From NCBI RefSeq assembly GCF_013001275.1, contig NZ_JABDMV010000050.1, forward strand, positions 1-64,000: a DNA stretch of 64,000 nt, read 5' to 3'. The notes under the pieces are model-generated. The model was given only the letters and a program-made list of their open reading frames with translations, ran no database searches and was not told the origin of the DNA. Within the stretch, counting starts at the first letter, position 1; every line of letters begins with the position of its first letter. Source of the DNA: Flaviramulus sp. GTDB lineage: Bacteria; Bacteroidota; Bacteroidia; Flavobacteriales; Flavobacteriaceae. This document shows positions 36,570 to 46,663 of the stretch, in pieces. A program made the translations under genes and the position numbers.

Positions 36570-37043
36570 ATGGAAACCTGTATTATCAATTCTCCTTTAG
36601 GCTTTACTAAAATAGTTGGTGATTTAGCAGGTATTACATCCGTAACTGTTCTTAATTCAGAAGAAAAAATAACGGATATTATCCCTGTGGAACTAGAAGA
36701 TTGTATTATTCAACTGAATCAATATTTTGAAGGAAAACGTAAAAATTTCAATCTTAAATTAAATCCTCAGGGCACGGATTTTCAAAAAAAAGTATGGCAA
36801 CTTTTAGAAAAAATCCCATTTGGAAAAACCCTTTCTTATCTAGATTTATCAAAACATTTGGGCGACATAAAAGCCATTCGAGCTGTTGCTAATGCCAATG
36901 GTAAAAACCCAATTTGGATTATTGTACCATGCCATCGTGTAATTGGGAGTGATGGTAGTTTAACCGGTTATGCTGGCGGGTTACATCGTAAACAATGGTT
37001 ATTGGAACATGAAAGTCCTTATAGACAACAATCATTATTTTAG
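36570..37043 (+). CDS. ogt: Methylated-DNA--protein-cysteine methyltransferase
   Basis: Repairs O6-methylguanine by suicidal methyl transfer to its cysteine. The 157 residues contain FQKKVWQLLEKIPFGKTLSYLDLS and the active site IIVPCHRVIGSDGSLTGYAGGLHRK with C121. It begins at the base after the stop of the CNNM protein gene, so the two are translationally adjacent. The N-terminal part (1-70) is a short ribonuclease-H-like domain as in Ogt. Confidence 0.96.
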   Translation: METCIINSPLGFTKIVGDLAGITSVTVLNSEEKITDIIPVELEDCIIQLNQYFEGKRKNFNLKLNPQGTDFQKKVWQLLEKIPFGKTLSYLDLSKHLGDIKAIRAVANANGKNPIWIIVPCHRVIGSDGSLTGYAGGLHRKQWLLEHESPYRQQSLF

Positions 37044-37094
37044 GATTAAAACTTAAAATATTTACTATATTTAATTTAACTAAATTAATTTTAA

Positions 37095-38240
37095 ATGAAA
37101 TTATTGAAACAACCTCTCAAATGGTTCCTAATTATTATAGGGTCATCTTTCCTTTTACTTTACTTATTTGACTATGACTACATTTTAAAAGGAGTTAGAG
37201 TGGTCTATTTTACTGGACATAATACCGCTTTTATTGATGACTATCCATATTTTGAAAATGATATTATACAAAAAGGAAGTGATGCTAGTCCATGGCCAAA
37301 TCATTCGGCTTACAACTCTGTTAATGAAACTAAAAAACTTTCTGAGGTGAATAAAGATTGGGGGACAGTTGCGTTTCTCATCATTAAAAATGATAGTATT
37401 TGGTTTGAAAATTATTATGATGGTTTTAATGATGCCTCATTAACAAATTCATTTTCAATGGCTAAAAGTATAACGTCGGCACTATTGGGAAAAGCAATAA
37501 TGGATGGATATATTAAAAGTCTTGATCAACCAATTAGTGACTATTATCCCGAATATTCTTATTCGAAAACAACAGTTGGGGACTTAGCATCAATGGCATC
37601 AGGATTGGATTGGGTAGAACACTATACAAGCCCTTTTTCAATAACAGCAAGGGCGAATTATGATGATGATTTGGCAGAAACTATTTTAAATCAAAAAGTG
37701 ATTAAAACCCCCGGAAAAGAATTTGAGTATCTAAGTGGAAGCACTCAATTGTTGGGAATGATTATTCAAAAAGCAACTGGGAAAACATTAGCAAATTATC
37801 TGTCAGAAAAATTCTGGCAACCTCTGGGAGCCACTAATGATGCTTTATGGCAATTAGATGATGATGAAAATAAATTAGCCAAAGCTTTTTGCTGTATATC
37901 AAGTAATGCAAAAGATTTTGCTCGTTTTGGTAAATTATACAAAGACTATGGAAAATGGAATGGAAAACAATTATTAGATTCTTCCTTTGTAGCGAAGTCT
38001 ATTACACCAAGATTTAAAGAAAGCCCACAGTATGGCTATGGTTGGTGGTTAAAAAATATTGGAAACAAACATTTTTTTATGATGCGTGGACATCTTGGAC
38101 AATATGTTATTGTAGAACCTAATGATAATGTTATTATTGTTCGTTTAGGACATAGGAAATCGCCAGATGAAGGCATCGGACACTTTACAGAAGATATCAC
38201 TCTGTATATAGAAGAGGCTTATAAAATGTTGGGAAAATGA
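37095..38240 (+). CDS. Serine hydrolase of the class C beta-lactamase family
   Basis: A 381-residue penicillin-binding-like hydrolase. An N-terminal membrane anchor (WFLIIIGSSFLLLYLF, 10-25) is followed by the nucleophile motif SMAK (S121-K124) and a YxS-like motif EYLSGSTQ near 215. A C-terminal MMRGHLGQYVIVEP plays the part of the KTG/HxG motif. Family members cleave D-amino esters or peptides (esterase EstB, 6-aminohexanoate dimer hydrolase, PBP-like), so the substrate is open. It overlaps the following exonuclease gene by four bases. Confidence 0.88.
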   Translation: MKLLKQPLKWFLIIIGSSFLLLYLFDYDYILKGVRVVYFTGHNTAFIDDYPYFENDIIQKGSDASPWPNHSAYNSVNETKKLSEVNKDWGTVAFLIIKNDSIWFENYYDGFNDASLTNSFSMAKSITSALLGKAIMDGYIKSLDQPISDYYPEYSYSKTTVGDLASMASGLDWVEHYTSPFSITARANYDDDLAETILNQKVIKTPGKEFEYLSGSTQLLGMIIQKATGKTLANYLSEKFWQPLGATNDALWQLDDDENKLAKAFCCISSNAKDFARFGKLYKDYGKWNGKQLLDSSFVAKSITPRFKESPQYGYGWWLKNIGNKHFFMMRGHLGQYVIVEPNDNVIIVRLGHRKSPDEGIGHFTEDITLYIEEAYKMLGK

Positions 38241-38950
38241 TTAGCAAATTAAATTTAGAAAACATTTTATTTCTAGATATTGAAACCGTTCCTGAAACAC
38301 AGCATTTTTCTGATTTAGACGAAACTAAGCAAGCACTTTGGGAGCACAAATCGCAATACCAACGAAAAGATGATTTTACAGCAGAAGAATTTTATGATCG
38401 TGCAGGTATTTGGGCAGAGTTTGGAAAAATTATCTGTATTTCAGTAGGTTATTTTACATTTCAAGGCGACTTAAGAAAATTTCGTGTAACATCTTTTTAT
38501 GGTGAAGAAATAAAAATATTAAAAGACTTTAAGAACTTATTAATATCTCATTTTAGCGATACTAAGCATTTGCTTTGTGCTCATAATGGCAAAGAATTCG
38601 ACTTCCCTTATATTGCCAGACGCATGATTATAAAAAATATTGAATTACCCTATAAGCTCAATTTGTTTGGCAAAAAACCATGGGAAGTACCTCATCTTGA
38701 TACATTAGAATTATGGAAATTTGGAGACTATAAAACTTATACTTCTCTTAAATTAATGACTAATGTTTTAGGAATTCCTTCCCCTAAAGATGATATTGAT
38801 GGTAGCGAAGTTTACCGGGTTTATTATGAAGAAAATGAAATCGATCGGATTATAATTTATTGTGAAAAAGACACTATTGCTGTTGCTCAAATATTTTTAA
38901 GACTAAGAGGTGATGCTATTTTAACAGACGACGAAATTATTCATATCTAA
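38237..38950 (+). CDS. DEDD-type 3'-5' exonuclease (PolB-like)
   Basis: A 237-residue predicted exonuclease with a ribonuclease-H fold, resembling the proofreading domain of family B polymerases but without a polymerase. ExoI motif FLDIETVPE gives D14 and E16, ExoII is CAHNGKEFDFPYIARRMI (about 115-132), and ExoIII is IIYCEKDTIAVAQI (about 210-223). The function in repair or RNA turnover is not established. It shares four bases with the upstream hydrolase gene and its stop codon is followed at once by the ABC protein's ATG. Confidence 0.87.
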   Translation: MISKLNLENILFLDIETVPETQHFSDLDETKQALWEHKSQYQRKDDFTAEEFYDRAGIWAEFGKIICISVGYFTFQGDLRKFRVTSFYGEEIKILKDFKNLLISHFSDTKHLLCAHNGKEFDFPYIARRMIIKNIELPYKLNLFGKKPWEVPHLDTLELWKFGDYKTYTSLKLMTNVLGIPSPKDDIDGSEVYRVYYEENEIDRIIIYCEKDTIAVAQIFLRLRGDAILTDDEIIHI

Positions 38951-40630
38951 ATGACAGAATCTTCTATTTTAAAAATTGAAAATCTTTCCATTTCATTCGG
39001 AAACAATAAGGTTATAAATAATATTTCTTATGCATTAAATAAAAACGAAATTTTAGGTATTGTTGGCGAATCTGGTTCAGGAAAATCAGTTTCGTCATTA
39101 GCCATTTTAGGTTTATTACCTAAAACCATTTCAAAAATAAACCAAGGAGCTATTATTTATAATGGGAATGATCTCACGCAATTTACTCCTAAAGAATTTC
39201 AAAAAATAAGAGGAAGTAAAATAGCTATGATTTTTCAAGAACCAATGAGTTCGTTAAATCCTTCTATGACATGCGGAAAACAAGTTCAAGAAATTTTGCT
39301 TCAGCATACTAGTTTAAAAAAAAAAGAAGCCCAGATTGAAACGACTACACTCTTTGAAAAAGTAAAACTACCCGATGTAAAGGTTACTTATAATAAATAT
39401 CCGCACGAAATTTCTGGTGGACAAAAACAACGAGTTATGATTGCTATGGCAATTGCATGTAAACCCGATATACTAATTGCCGATGAGCCCACAACTGCGT
39501 TGGATGCTACTGTTCAAAAAGATATAATTAAACTATTAAAAGAGTTACAAGCCGAAACTAAAATGAGTATCATTTTTATTACTCATGATCTGGCTTTAAT
39601 ATCTGAAATTGCCGATCGGGTTCTTGTTATGTATAAGGGCCAAATTGTTGAGGAAAATTCGGTTTTAAACATATTTAAAAATCCACAGCATAATTATACT
39701 AAAGCATTAATTAATTCACGTCCTACACTAACTGCTAGGTTAAAAACTTTACCAACTATTCAAGATTTTTTAGGAGGAGTAATAGCAAAAGAAATTATTA
39801 CAGATAAACAACGTGAACAAAAACATGACATTCTTTATAGTAAACCGCCAATATTAGAGGTTATAAATGTTGAAAAAGAGTATCTTTCTAAATCCGGAAT
39901 ATTTACAAAGGCACAATCATTCAAAGCTGTAGATAATGTAAGTTTCAAATTATATAAAGGCGAAACTTTAGGGTTGGTAGGTGAATCTGGTTGTGGAAAA
40001 TCAACTCTTGGAAATGCTATTTTACAACTTGACAAGGCCACGTCTGGTAAAATATTATACAATGGTATAGATATTACAAAACTATCCAAAAATGAAATCA
40101 GAAAGCTTAGAAAAGATATTCAAATTATTTTTCAAGACCCGTACTCTTCTTTAAATCCGCGAATAGCGGTAGGTGAAGCTATAATGGAACCTATGAAGGT
40201 GCATAAACTTTACAGTTCTGAAACTGAACGAAAAGAAAAGGTGATTGATATTTTAAACAAAGTAGGATTATCTGAAGATTATTATAATAGATATCCACAT
40301 GAGTTTTCTGGAGGTCAAAGACAGAGAATTGGCATTGCCAGAACTATTGCTTTACAACCAAAACTTATTGTTTGCGATGAATCTGTTTCTGCCTTAGATA
40401 TTTCAGTTCAAGCTCAAGTTCTAAACTTATTAAATGAGCTGAAGGAGACATTTGAGTTTACCTATATTTTTATTTCACACGACCTCGCCGTGGTAAAATA
40501 TATGAGTGACCAACTATTGGTAATGAATAAAGGTAAAATTGAAGAATTAGATGATGCCGATGTTATTTACAACCATCCAAAAAAAGAGTATACAAAAAAA
40601 TTAATTCATGCTATTCCCAAAGGATTATAG
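38951..40630 (+). CDS. ABC transporter ATP-binding protein with two ATPase domains (peptide/nickel type)
   Basis: A 559-residue fusion of two oligopeptide-transporter ATPases (the DppD/DppF or YejF arrangement). Domain 1: Walker A GESGSGKS (39-46), ISGGQKQR and ADEPTTALD. Domain 2: Walker [10 protein letters not shown] (about 344-352), FSGGQRQR and CDESVSALD. The linker carries a typical OppF-like region. No permease or binding-protein gene is beside it, so its membrane partner is encoded elsewhere. Substrate is likely peptide, but this is not certain. Confidence 0.9.
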   Translation: MTESSILKIENLSISFGNNKVINNISYALNKNEILGIVGESGSGKSVSSLAILGLLPKTISKINQGAIIYNGNDLTQFTPKEFQKIRGSKIAMIFQEPMSSLNPSMTCGKQVQEILLQHTSLKKKEAQIETTTLFEKVKLPDVKVTYNKYPHEISGGQKQRVMIAMAIACKPDILIADEPTTALDATVQKDIIKLLKELQAETKMSIIFITHDLALISEIADRVLVMYKGQIVEENSVLNIFKNPQHNYTKALINSRPTLTARLKTLPTIQDFLGGVIAKEIITDKQREQKHDILYSKPPILEVINVEKEYLSKSGIFTKAQSFKAVDNVSFKLYKGETLGLVGESGCGKSTLGNAILQLDKATSGKILYNGIDITKLSKNEIRKLRKDIQIIFQDPYSSLNPRIAVGEAIMEPMKVHKLYSSETERKEKVIDILNKVGLSEDYYNRYPHEFSGGQRQRIGIARTIALQPKLIVCDESVSALDISVQAQVLNLLNELKETFEFTYIFISHDLAVVKYMSDQLLVMNKGKIEELDDADVIYNHPKKEYTKKLIHAIPKGL

Positions 40631-40667
40631 CATGAATATTTTTTTGGTTAGATAATATAAACTCTTT

Positions 40668-40696
40668 AAAAACTGTAAACTCTCTTTTACAGTTTC
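40668..40696 (+). terminator. Rho-independent terminator after the double ABC protein
   Basis: AAACTGTAAA (40670-40679) pairs perfectly with TTTACAGTTT (40686-40695) across a six-base loop, 39 bases after the stop codon. The T-rich tail is interrupted (TTTCTTTG), so efficiency is uncertain. Confidence 0.6.
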
Positions 40697-40860
40697 TTTG
40701 AATTTGCCATCATCATTAGTAGGTAGTTCAGGTAGATTTGTCGCAATATTCATTAGTTTTAAAAATATGGTAGATTTGGGGAAATCTATAATTTAACTTG
40801 GTTTATTTGGGGACTGCTAATATGAAACATATTTTTAAATAAATCGGTTTAAAAACATAA

Positions 40861-40903
40861 AAAATCGATGAAATGCAATTTTATTTAACATTTTATCGAT
40901 TTT
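40861..40903 (-). terminator. Long rho-independent terminator of the CoA-transferase operon
   Basis: A 15-pair stem with one G.T pair: bases 40861-40875 with 40889-40903, 13-base loop. Read on the minus strand it ends in CATCGATTTTTTATG, giving a T run. It lies 28 bases beyond the scoB stop codon. Confidence 0.75.
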
Positions 40904-40930
40904 TATTTATTCTAGTGGCACCAAAAAAGC

Positions 40931-41584
40931 CTATAAATTCATTTCTGGAATATCACCTTCAATAATTAATTTACCCTCAGTGGCCTTTTTTATGTCATCA
41001 ACTGAAACTCCAGGGGCGCGTTCTAATAATTTAAAACCAATGTTTGTTACTTCAATTACCGCCAAATTAGTTACTATTTTCTTTACGCAGCCAACACCTG
41101 TTAACGGTAACGAGCATTGTTTTAATAACTTTGATTCTCCCGCTTTATTAGTGTGCATCATAGCGACAATTATATTTTCAGCACTTGCCACTAAATCCAT
41201 GGCTCCGCCCATACCTTTTACCATACGCCCTGGAATTTTCCAATTAGCTATATCGCCATTTTCTGCAACTTCCATGGCACCCAAAATTGTTAAATCTACA
41301 TGTTGACCTCTTATCATGGAGAAACTCATCGCAGAATCAAAAAAACTAGCGCCAGGTAACGTTGTTATAGTTTGTTTACCCGCATTAATTATATCTGCAT
41401 CTTCTTCTCCTTCAAATGGAAATGGTCCCATTCCTAGCACACCATTTTCACTTTGAAATTCTACTTCTATATCATTCCGTACATAATTAGCAACCAAAGT
41501 TGGTATACCAATACCTAGATTAACATAATAACCGTCCTGAACTTCTTTTGCAATTCGTTTTGCAATACCTGTTTTATCTAGCAT
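40931..41584 (-). CDS. 3-oxoacid CoA-transferase subunit B
   Basis: Transfers CoA from succinyl-CoA to acetoacetate or another 3-oxoacid, allowing ketone-body use. The 217-residue beta subunit starts with IAKRIAKEVQDGYYVNLGIGIPTLVANYV and has the catalytic glutamate motif FQSENGVLGMGPFP near 52-65, then AMSFSMIRGQHVDLTILGAMEV. It is two bases downstream of the A subunit, the usual operon order (A then B). The SENG motif is of the ScoB type. Confidence 0.95.
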   Translation of the reverse strand: MLDKTGIAKRIAKEVQDGYYVNLGIGIPTLVANYVRNDIEVEFQSENGVLGMGPFPFEGEEDADIINAGKQTITTLPGASFFDSAMSFSMIRGQHVDLTILGAMEVAENGDIANWKIPGRMVKGMGGAMDLVASAENIIVAMMHTNKAGESKLLKQCSLPLTGVGCVKKIVTNLAVIEVTNIGFKLLERAPGVSVDDIKKATEGKLIIEGDIPEMNL

Positions 41585-41586
41585 AA

Positions 41587-42288
41587 TTAATTTCTTTGTC
41601 TAACTGTTCGTTGTTCAATTCGTTTTTCATAATATGCTCCTTGAAAAATTCGTTGAACAAAAATTCCTGGAATATGAATTTGATTGGGGTCTAAACTCCC
41701 TAACGGAACTAACTCTTCAACTTCGGCTACCGTTATTTTTGCTGCACCGCACATATTAGGATTGAAATTTCTAGCAGTTCCTTTAAAAACTAAATTGCCT
41801 GCAGCATCTCCTTTCCACGCTTTTACAAAAGCAAAATCAGCTTTAAAGGCGTGTTCTAAAACATACATTTTGCCATCGAATTCACGAGTTTCTTTGCCTT
41901 CGGCCACTTCAGTTCCATAACCTGCCGGTGTATAGATAGCAGGGAAGCCTGCTTGAGCTGCTCTACATCGTTCCGCTAAAGTGCCTTGCGGGATTAATTC
42001 GACATCCAATTCACCCGATAGCATCTGCCTTTCAAATTCATCATTTTCACCAACATATGATGATATCATTTTATTAATTTGCTTTTTCTGTAAAAGCAAC
42101 CCTAATCCAAAATCATCAACTCCTGCATTATTTGAAATGCACGTTAACCCATTTACACCTAGTTTAACTAGGTGAGTAATGGCATTTTCTGGAATTCCAC
42201 TAAGCCCAAATCCGCCAAACATAAAGGTCATATTATTTGTAACACCTTTTAAGGCTTCTTGAACATTTAATACTTTTTTATTAATCAT
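41587..42288 (-). CDS. 3-oxoacid CoA-transferase subunit A
   Basis: The alpha subunit of the same enzyme, 233 residues. Family motifs: [15 protein letters not shown] near 22-37, [18 protein letters not shown], and [24 protein letters not shown], followed by the C-terminal [11 protein letters not shown]. In the first gene of the two-gene operon, the product pairs with the B subunit. Which 3-oxoacid it prefers is not readable from sequence. Confidence 0.95.
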   Translation of the reverse strand: MINKKVLNVQEALKGVTNNMTFMFGGFGLSGIPENAITHLVKLGVNGLTCISNNAGVDDFGLGLLLQKKQINKMISSYVGENDEFERQMLSGELDVELIPQGTLAERCRAAQAGFPAIYTPAGYGTEVAEGKETREFDGKMYVLEHAFKADFAFVKAWKGDAAGNLVFKGTARNFNPNMCGAAKITVAEVEELVPLGSLDPNQIHIPGIFVQRIFQGAYYEKRIEQRTVRQRN

Positions 42289-42354
42289 TTTTAGCTAGTT
42301 TTTACAGTATAAAATTACGAATTATTGAATGATATGTTGAAATTATTATCAAAT

Positions 42355-42384
42355 AAAAAACCATTCTAAATTAGAATGGTTTTT
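42355..42384 (-). terminator. Terminator of the PBP1A gene
   Basis: CCATTCTA (42361-42368) pairs with TAGAATGG (42372-42379), extended by flanking A and T runs; on the minus strand a six-T run follows the stem. It lies 27 bases beyond the PBP1A stop. Confidence 0.75.
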
Positions 42385-42410
42385 GTTCAATTGAAATTTA
42401 CGAGCAAAGA

Positions 42411-44753
42411 TTATCCAAAATCTAAATCATTTGGAACTTCATCATCAGAACTTCCTTCTGTATTTGTACTTGATGCTTTTGAACAATCTACATTTATTGA
42501 TAAATTTTCTGGTGCTTCAAATTCTTCTACTGAAATATCTAATTCCTCATCTTCATAGCAGCTTTTCATATATAAGCCCCAAATTGGTAATGCCATAGCC
42601 GCCCCTTGTCCATATGTTATTGTTTTAAAGTGTACTGCCCTATCTTCACCTCCAACCCAAACACCGGTTACCAAATTTGGCACCATTCCCATAAACCACC
42701 CATCACTTTGGTTTTGTGTTGTTCCAGTTTTACCAGCAATAGGGTTTGTAAATTCATAAGGATAACCGGTAATAATTTCTTTATAATCTGGTTGATTAAC
42801 TGCCCATCTATGTCTTAACCTTGTACCCGATCCTCCTTGAGTAACACCTTCCATTAATTTTACAGTTACATAGGCAGTTTCCTGACTTAAAACATCTCGT
42901 GTTTCTGGCTTAAACTGATAAAGGATGGTTCCATTTTTATCTTCAATATTGGTAACCATAACCGGTTTTGTATATACTCCTTGATTTGCAAATGCCGAAT
43001 AGGCCCCCACCATTTCGTAAACACTTAAATCTGGTGTTCCTAAAGCTATTGAAGGAACCGGTAACATTTCAGATTCTATACCTAACTTTTTAGCCAAATC
43101 TACTACCGTTTGCGGTCCTACTTTATCGATTAATCTTGCCGTAATAGTGTTAACCGAATTTGCTAAAGCATTTTTTAAGGTTCTCTGGCCACCATAATTT
43201 CCTCCTGAGTTTTTAGGACACCATTCTTCCGGGTTTCCAAATTTCTCTGCTTCTATACAAAATGGCGTATCTGGAAATTCATCGCATGGTGAAATGTGCA
43301 ACTGATCGATGGCCGCAGTATAAACAAATGGTTTAAAGGTAGAGCCTATTTGACGTTTACCTTGATTTACCATATCATATTGAAAATGTCTGTAATTAAT
43401 TCCTCCAACCCAAGCTTTAACATGTCCTGTTTGTGGGTTCATAGACATCATTCCTGTTCTTAAAAACGATTTATAATAGCGCATGGAATCTGTTGGCTTC
43501 ATAATAGTGTCAACTTCAGAAGCCTTACCGTCTTTCCAAGCAAATACTGACATTTGAGTTGGTTTTTTGAAAGACGCTTCTATCTCTTTATCCGATTTTT
43601 TCAGATCGTACTTCATGTGCCGCCATCTTTCCGATTGTTTCATTGAACGATTTAATAAGTCAATAATTTCAGATGTCTCTAATTCTAAGAAAGGAGCCGT
43701 AGGATTTCTTCTTGGAGAATTTTGATGAAAAAATTCTGCTTGCAACTTCGACATATGCTGTTGAACAGCATTTTCAGCGTAATTTTGCATACGCGAATCA
43801 ATCGTTGTATATATTTTCAACCCGTCGTTATATAAATTCCAATTAGATCCGTCAGGTTTTGGATTATTTTTAATCCATGATTTCATAAAACCATCTAAAT
43901 AGCCCCTAAAATATGTAGCAATTCCTTCACGATGAGATTCTGGTGAATAATCTAAATCTAGATCCGTTTTCTGCAGTGAGTCTTTTACAGCCTTAGTTAT
44001 ATATTCATATTTGTACATCTGATCCAATACCACATTTCGTCTATTTCTAACTCCAATTGGATTTCGTTCAGGTCTTGGGTTATATAACGATGAATTTTTA
44101 AACATCCCTACCAACATAGCCGATTCTTTTAAACTTAAATCTTTTGGTTCTTTATTGAAATAAATTCTTGAAGCACTTCGAATACCATCAGCATTATTGC
44201 CAAAATCATAAATATTAAAATATTGAGCTATTATTTCTTCCTTTGTATATTGGCGCTCTAAACGCGTTGCAATAATCCACTCTTTTATTTTTTGAGTAAT
44301 TCTGCTAATTGTGCTTTTTGAAGCAACACCTACAAATAACTGTCTTGAAAGTTGTTGGGATATAGTACTAGCTCCTCCTTTTTTTCCCAAGAAGAAAAAT
44401 GCTCTTAATGTACCTCTTGCATCAATTCCAGAATGACTATGAAAACGAACATCTTCTGTTGCAATTAAAGCATCTATCAAATGTTTTGGTAATTCTTCAT
44501 AACCCACAGGAGTTCTATTATCATTAAAATAGAATTTACCTAATGTTTTTCCATCGGAAGAAATAATCTCTGTGGCTAAATTAGTTTTAGGGTTTTCCAA
44601 AACAGTATGGTCTGGCATTTTACCAAACGCGCCCCATGATGCTAACAAAAATATTAGTAATAATGTAAAAACGCCGCCTAAAAATACCATCCAGAACAAA
44701 CGGATGTATTTTGAAAAATCTTGATTAGTTTTTGTTGATTTATTTGTTGCCAT
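42411..44753 (-). CDS. Bifunctional penicillin-binding protein 1A
   Basis: Builds and cross-links peptidoglycan. The 780-residue type II membrane protein has a membrane anchor (residues 18-40), a glycosyltransferase-51 domain (catalytic E100 in ATEDVRFHSHSG, then STISQQLSRQLF and KEIIAQYFNIYDFGN), and a transpeptidase domain with SxxK in GSTFKPF (S471), SxN in ANSVNT, and KTGTT near 675. The C-terminal tail is acidic and Ser-rich (SSTNTEGSSDDEVPND), seen in flavobacterial homologues. It is single in its unit, with its own terminator. Confidence 0.96.
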   Translation of the reverse strand: MATNKSTKTNQDFSKYIRLFWMVFLGGVFTLLLIFLLASWGAFGKMPDHTVLENPKTNLATEIISSDGKTLGKFYFNDNRTPVGYEELPKHLIDALIATEDVRFHSHSGIDARGTLRAFFFLGKKGGASTISQQLSRQLFVGVASKSTISRITQKIKEWIIATRLERQYTKEEIIAQYFNIYDFGNNADGIRSASRIYFNKEPKDLSLKESAMLVGMFKNSSLYNPRPERNPIGVRNRRNVVLDQMYKYEYITKAVKDSLQKTDLDLDYSPESHREGIATYFRGYLDGFMKSWIKNNPKPDGSNWNLYNDGLKIYTTIDSRMQNYAENAVQQHMSKLQAEFFHQNSPRRNPTAPFLELETSEIIDLLNRSMKQSERWRHMKYDLKKSDKEIEASFKKPTQMSVFAWKDGKASEVDTIMKPTDSMRYYKSFLRTGMMSMNPQTGHVKAWVGGINYRHFQYDMVNQGKRQIGSTFKPFVYTAAIDQLHISPCDEFPDTPFCIEAEKFGNPEEWCPKNSGGNYGGQRTLKNALANSVNTITARLIDKVGPQTVVDLAKKLGIESEMLPVPSIALGTPDLSVYEMVGAYSAFANQGVYTKPVMVTNIEDKNGTILYQFKPETRDVLSQETAYVTVKLMEGVTQGGSGTRLRHRWAVNQPDYKEIITGYPYEFTNPIAGKTGTTQNQSDGWFMGMVPNLVTGVWVGGEDRAVHFKTITYGQGAAMALPIWGLYMKSCYEDEELDISVEEFEAPENLSINVDCSKASSTNTEGSSDDEVPNDLDFG

Positions 44754-44822
44754 GTGCTAAATATAAAAACACTTTGATTTTAATCTATCTTGAACAATAG
44801 TTAAAATCTTGGTGCGACAATA

Positions 44823-45314
44823 TTATTTATTTATATTTTCTATTCTAAACCCAACATCAGTAATTCCTTCAAGTTCTGCAACGCCTGACACCCTTCCGTT
44901 TTCGCGCATTGCGTGTTGAATGTTTATGGTATAATCCCCGGTTTCTTTAAAAACTACGCCCTCTTTATACCACAATTTATTTTCTTTTACATCGGTAAAT
45001 CCAGTTCCTAAAAGCTTCCCGCTGGGCTCTGCCATTTTATATTCTATAGTATCTTTTGTAGTTTTTCCATGAGGCAAAACCATTTCAACTATTAAAAATA
45101 GATTATTGTATTTGTAAGCGTTGGTATTTCTTAAATTAACAAATAAATTATAGGAATTTATCGAATCTGGTGGGGTTACCTTAAAAGAAACTACGGAATC
45201 TTTATGCCATTTATTGGGAATCGATTTATAGGTGTCGAAAATACGGTTTGAATCGCAAGAAATATTCAAAAAAGAGAAAACTAAAAAAAATAACAAGGCA
45301 TTATTTCGCAGCAT
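44823..45314 (-). CDS. gldH: Gliding motility lipoprotein GldH
   Basis: A 163-residue lipoprotein required for gliding in Flavobacterium-type bacteria. The lipobox is LNISC (C20). The mature domain has the GldH pattern IFDTYKSIPNKWHKDSVVSF, LFVNLRNTNAYKYNNLFLIV, and the C-terminal GVAELEGITDVGFRIE. The start overlaps the end of the upstream RicT gene by 14 bases, a conserved flavobacterial arrangement. Its exact role in the Gld/T9SS machinery is not fully known. Confidence 0.93.
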   Translation of the reverse strand: MLRNNALLFFLVFSFLNISCDSNRIFDTYKSIPNKWHKDSVVSFKVTPPDSINSYNLFVNLRNTNAYKYNNLFLIVEMVLPHGKTTKDTIEYKMAEPSGKLLGTGFTDVKENKLWYKEGVVFKETGDYTINIQHAMRENGRVSGVAELEGITDVGFRIENINK

Positions 45315-46557
45315 TTTTACTGTTTTGAGGTTTAGGTTTTCTTTTAATGTTCTTATTTCTATTATTCTGGTTTGGGTTATTTTTTGGCGCTTTATTTTTA
45401 TTAGATGCGGCGTTTCTATTTCTTGGATTCCCTTTCCTTCTATTATTTTTACGTTTATTATTACGTTTTGGACTATCGAAACGAGTTAAACTATCTTGCC
45501 CTACAACGTTCTCAAACTCTGTTTTAGTATCTTCTATAAGGTCTGAAGCAAATTCTTCAAGACTAGCTATTTTTACATTTTTTTTATTTGAATCAATAAT
45601 TTCATTGGCTTGCTCTGTAGTTATTTTATGCCAATTCATCCATTCGCCTTCATAAGCATACCACATGTGTCCTTTAAAAATATCTGTTTTTTGGCACACA
45701 GCTGTTCCCTTTTCAGTTTGAAGTTTTATGTCTGTTTTTGGGAAGCTTTTTAATGCATCTAAATACGTATCTAATTCGTAATTTAAACAGCATTTTAGTT
45801 TACCACATTGCCCTGCAAGTTTTTGAGGGTTTAATGATAATTGTTGGTATCGTGCTGCTGAAGTACTAACTGATCGAAAATCTGTTAACCAAGTTGAACA
45901 ACATAATTCACGTCCGCAGGATCCAATACCTCCAAGTCTTGCGGCTTCTTGACGAAAACCAACTTGTTTCATTTCGATTCGTGTTCTAAATTCACGTGCG
46001 AAGACTTTAATCAATTCTCTAAAATCTACGCGCTCTTCTGCTGTGTAGTAAAAGGTAGCTTTACTGGCATCTCCTTGAAACTCAATATCAGAAATTTTCA
46101 TTTGCAACTTTAAATCAATTGCAAATTGGCGCGCTTTCACCTTCATGGGCTCTTCCCGATCGCGAGCGTCAGACCAAATATCAATATCTTTCTGACTTGC
46201 CTTTCGGTATATTTTATAAATTTCTTCGGGTTTTTCAGAGATATTTTTGCGTTTCATTTGCACGCGAACCAATTCTCCGGTTAACGTTACCATACCTATA
46301 TCGTGCCCAGATTTTGCTTGTGTAGCCACAATATCACCAATACTTAAAGTTAAGTTTTCTGTGTTGTGGTAATATTCTTTTCTGCCATTTTTAAACCTAA
46401 CTTCAACCCAATTAAAAGGGGCTTCTCCATTAGGTAACGACATATTTGCTAACCAATCAAAAACAGTTAGTTTATTACAACTATCTGTTCCACAAGTACC
46501 ATTGTTTTTGCAGCCTTTTGGTGAGCCGTCTTTAGTTGAGCAACTTGCGCAAGCCAT
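45301..46557 (-). CDS. RicT (PSP1/YaaT) family protein with basic C-terminal tail
   Basis: A 418-residue protein of the PSP1 family, whose Bacillus member RicT acts with RNase Y and in sporulation. Conserved block: GGIGSCGRELCCSTWLTDF, LSLNPQKLAGQCGKLKCCLNYE, with several paired cysteines that in relatives bind an iron-sulfur cluster. The N-terminus has another cysteine-rich segment (CASCSTKDGSPKGCKNNGTCGTDSC). From about residue 360 the tail is almost entirely Lys, Arg and Asn, suggesting nucleic-acid binding. It is followed by gldH with a 14-base overlap. Confidence 0.88.
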   Translation of the reverse strand: MACASCSTKDGSPKGCKNNGTCGTDSCNKLTVFDWLANMSLPNGEAPFNWVEVRFKNGRKEYYHNTENLTLSIGDIVATQAKSGHDIGMVTLTGELVRVQMKRKNISEKPEEIYKIYRKASQKDIDIWSDARDREEPMKVKARQFAIDLKLQMKISDIEFQGDASKATFYYTAEERVDFRELIKVFAREFRTRIEMKQVGFRQEAARLGGIGSCGRELCCSTWLTDFRSVSTSAARYQQLSLNPQKLAGQCGKLKCCLNYELDTYLDALKSFPKTDIKLQTEKGTAVCQKTDIFKGHMWYAYEGEWMNWHKITTEQANEIIDSNKKNVKIASLEEFASDLIEDTKTEFENVVGQDSLTRFDSPKRNNKRKNNRRKGNPRNRNAASNKNKAPKNNPNQNNRNKNIKRKPKPQNSKNAAK

Positions 46558-46663
46558 ATTTTTTATATATTGAATTCGTTAATAATTTGATTATTACGAA
46601 TGAAGGTTTGTAAATAATTAACTGTAAATATAAGATTATTCTAAAGACTTAAAACAAATAATC

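Larger units (their letters stand above)
40631..40930. other. Intergenic region between convergent genes
   Basis: About 300 bases with no convincing gene. It holds the terminator at 40668-40696, a small perfect inverted repeat TAGATTT-GGGG-AAATCTA (40771-40788), and the long terminator hairpin at 40861-40903. A 42-codon minus-strand frame (40625-40753) was considered and rejected. Base composition does not differ from other intergenic DNA in the window. Confidence 0.6.

Noticed and set aside
40625-40753. A 42-codon minus-strand ORF overlapping the end of the double ABC gene
   Set aside because: It runs through the terminator hairpin of that gene, has no ribosome or promoter signal of its own, and the coding signal is weak.
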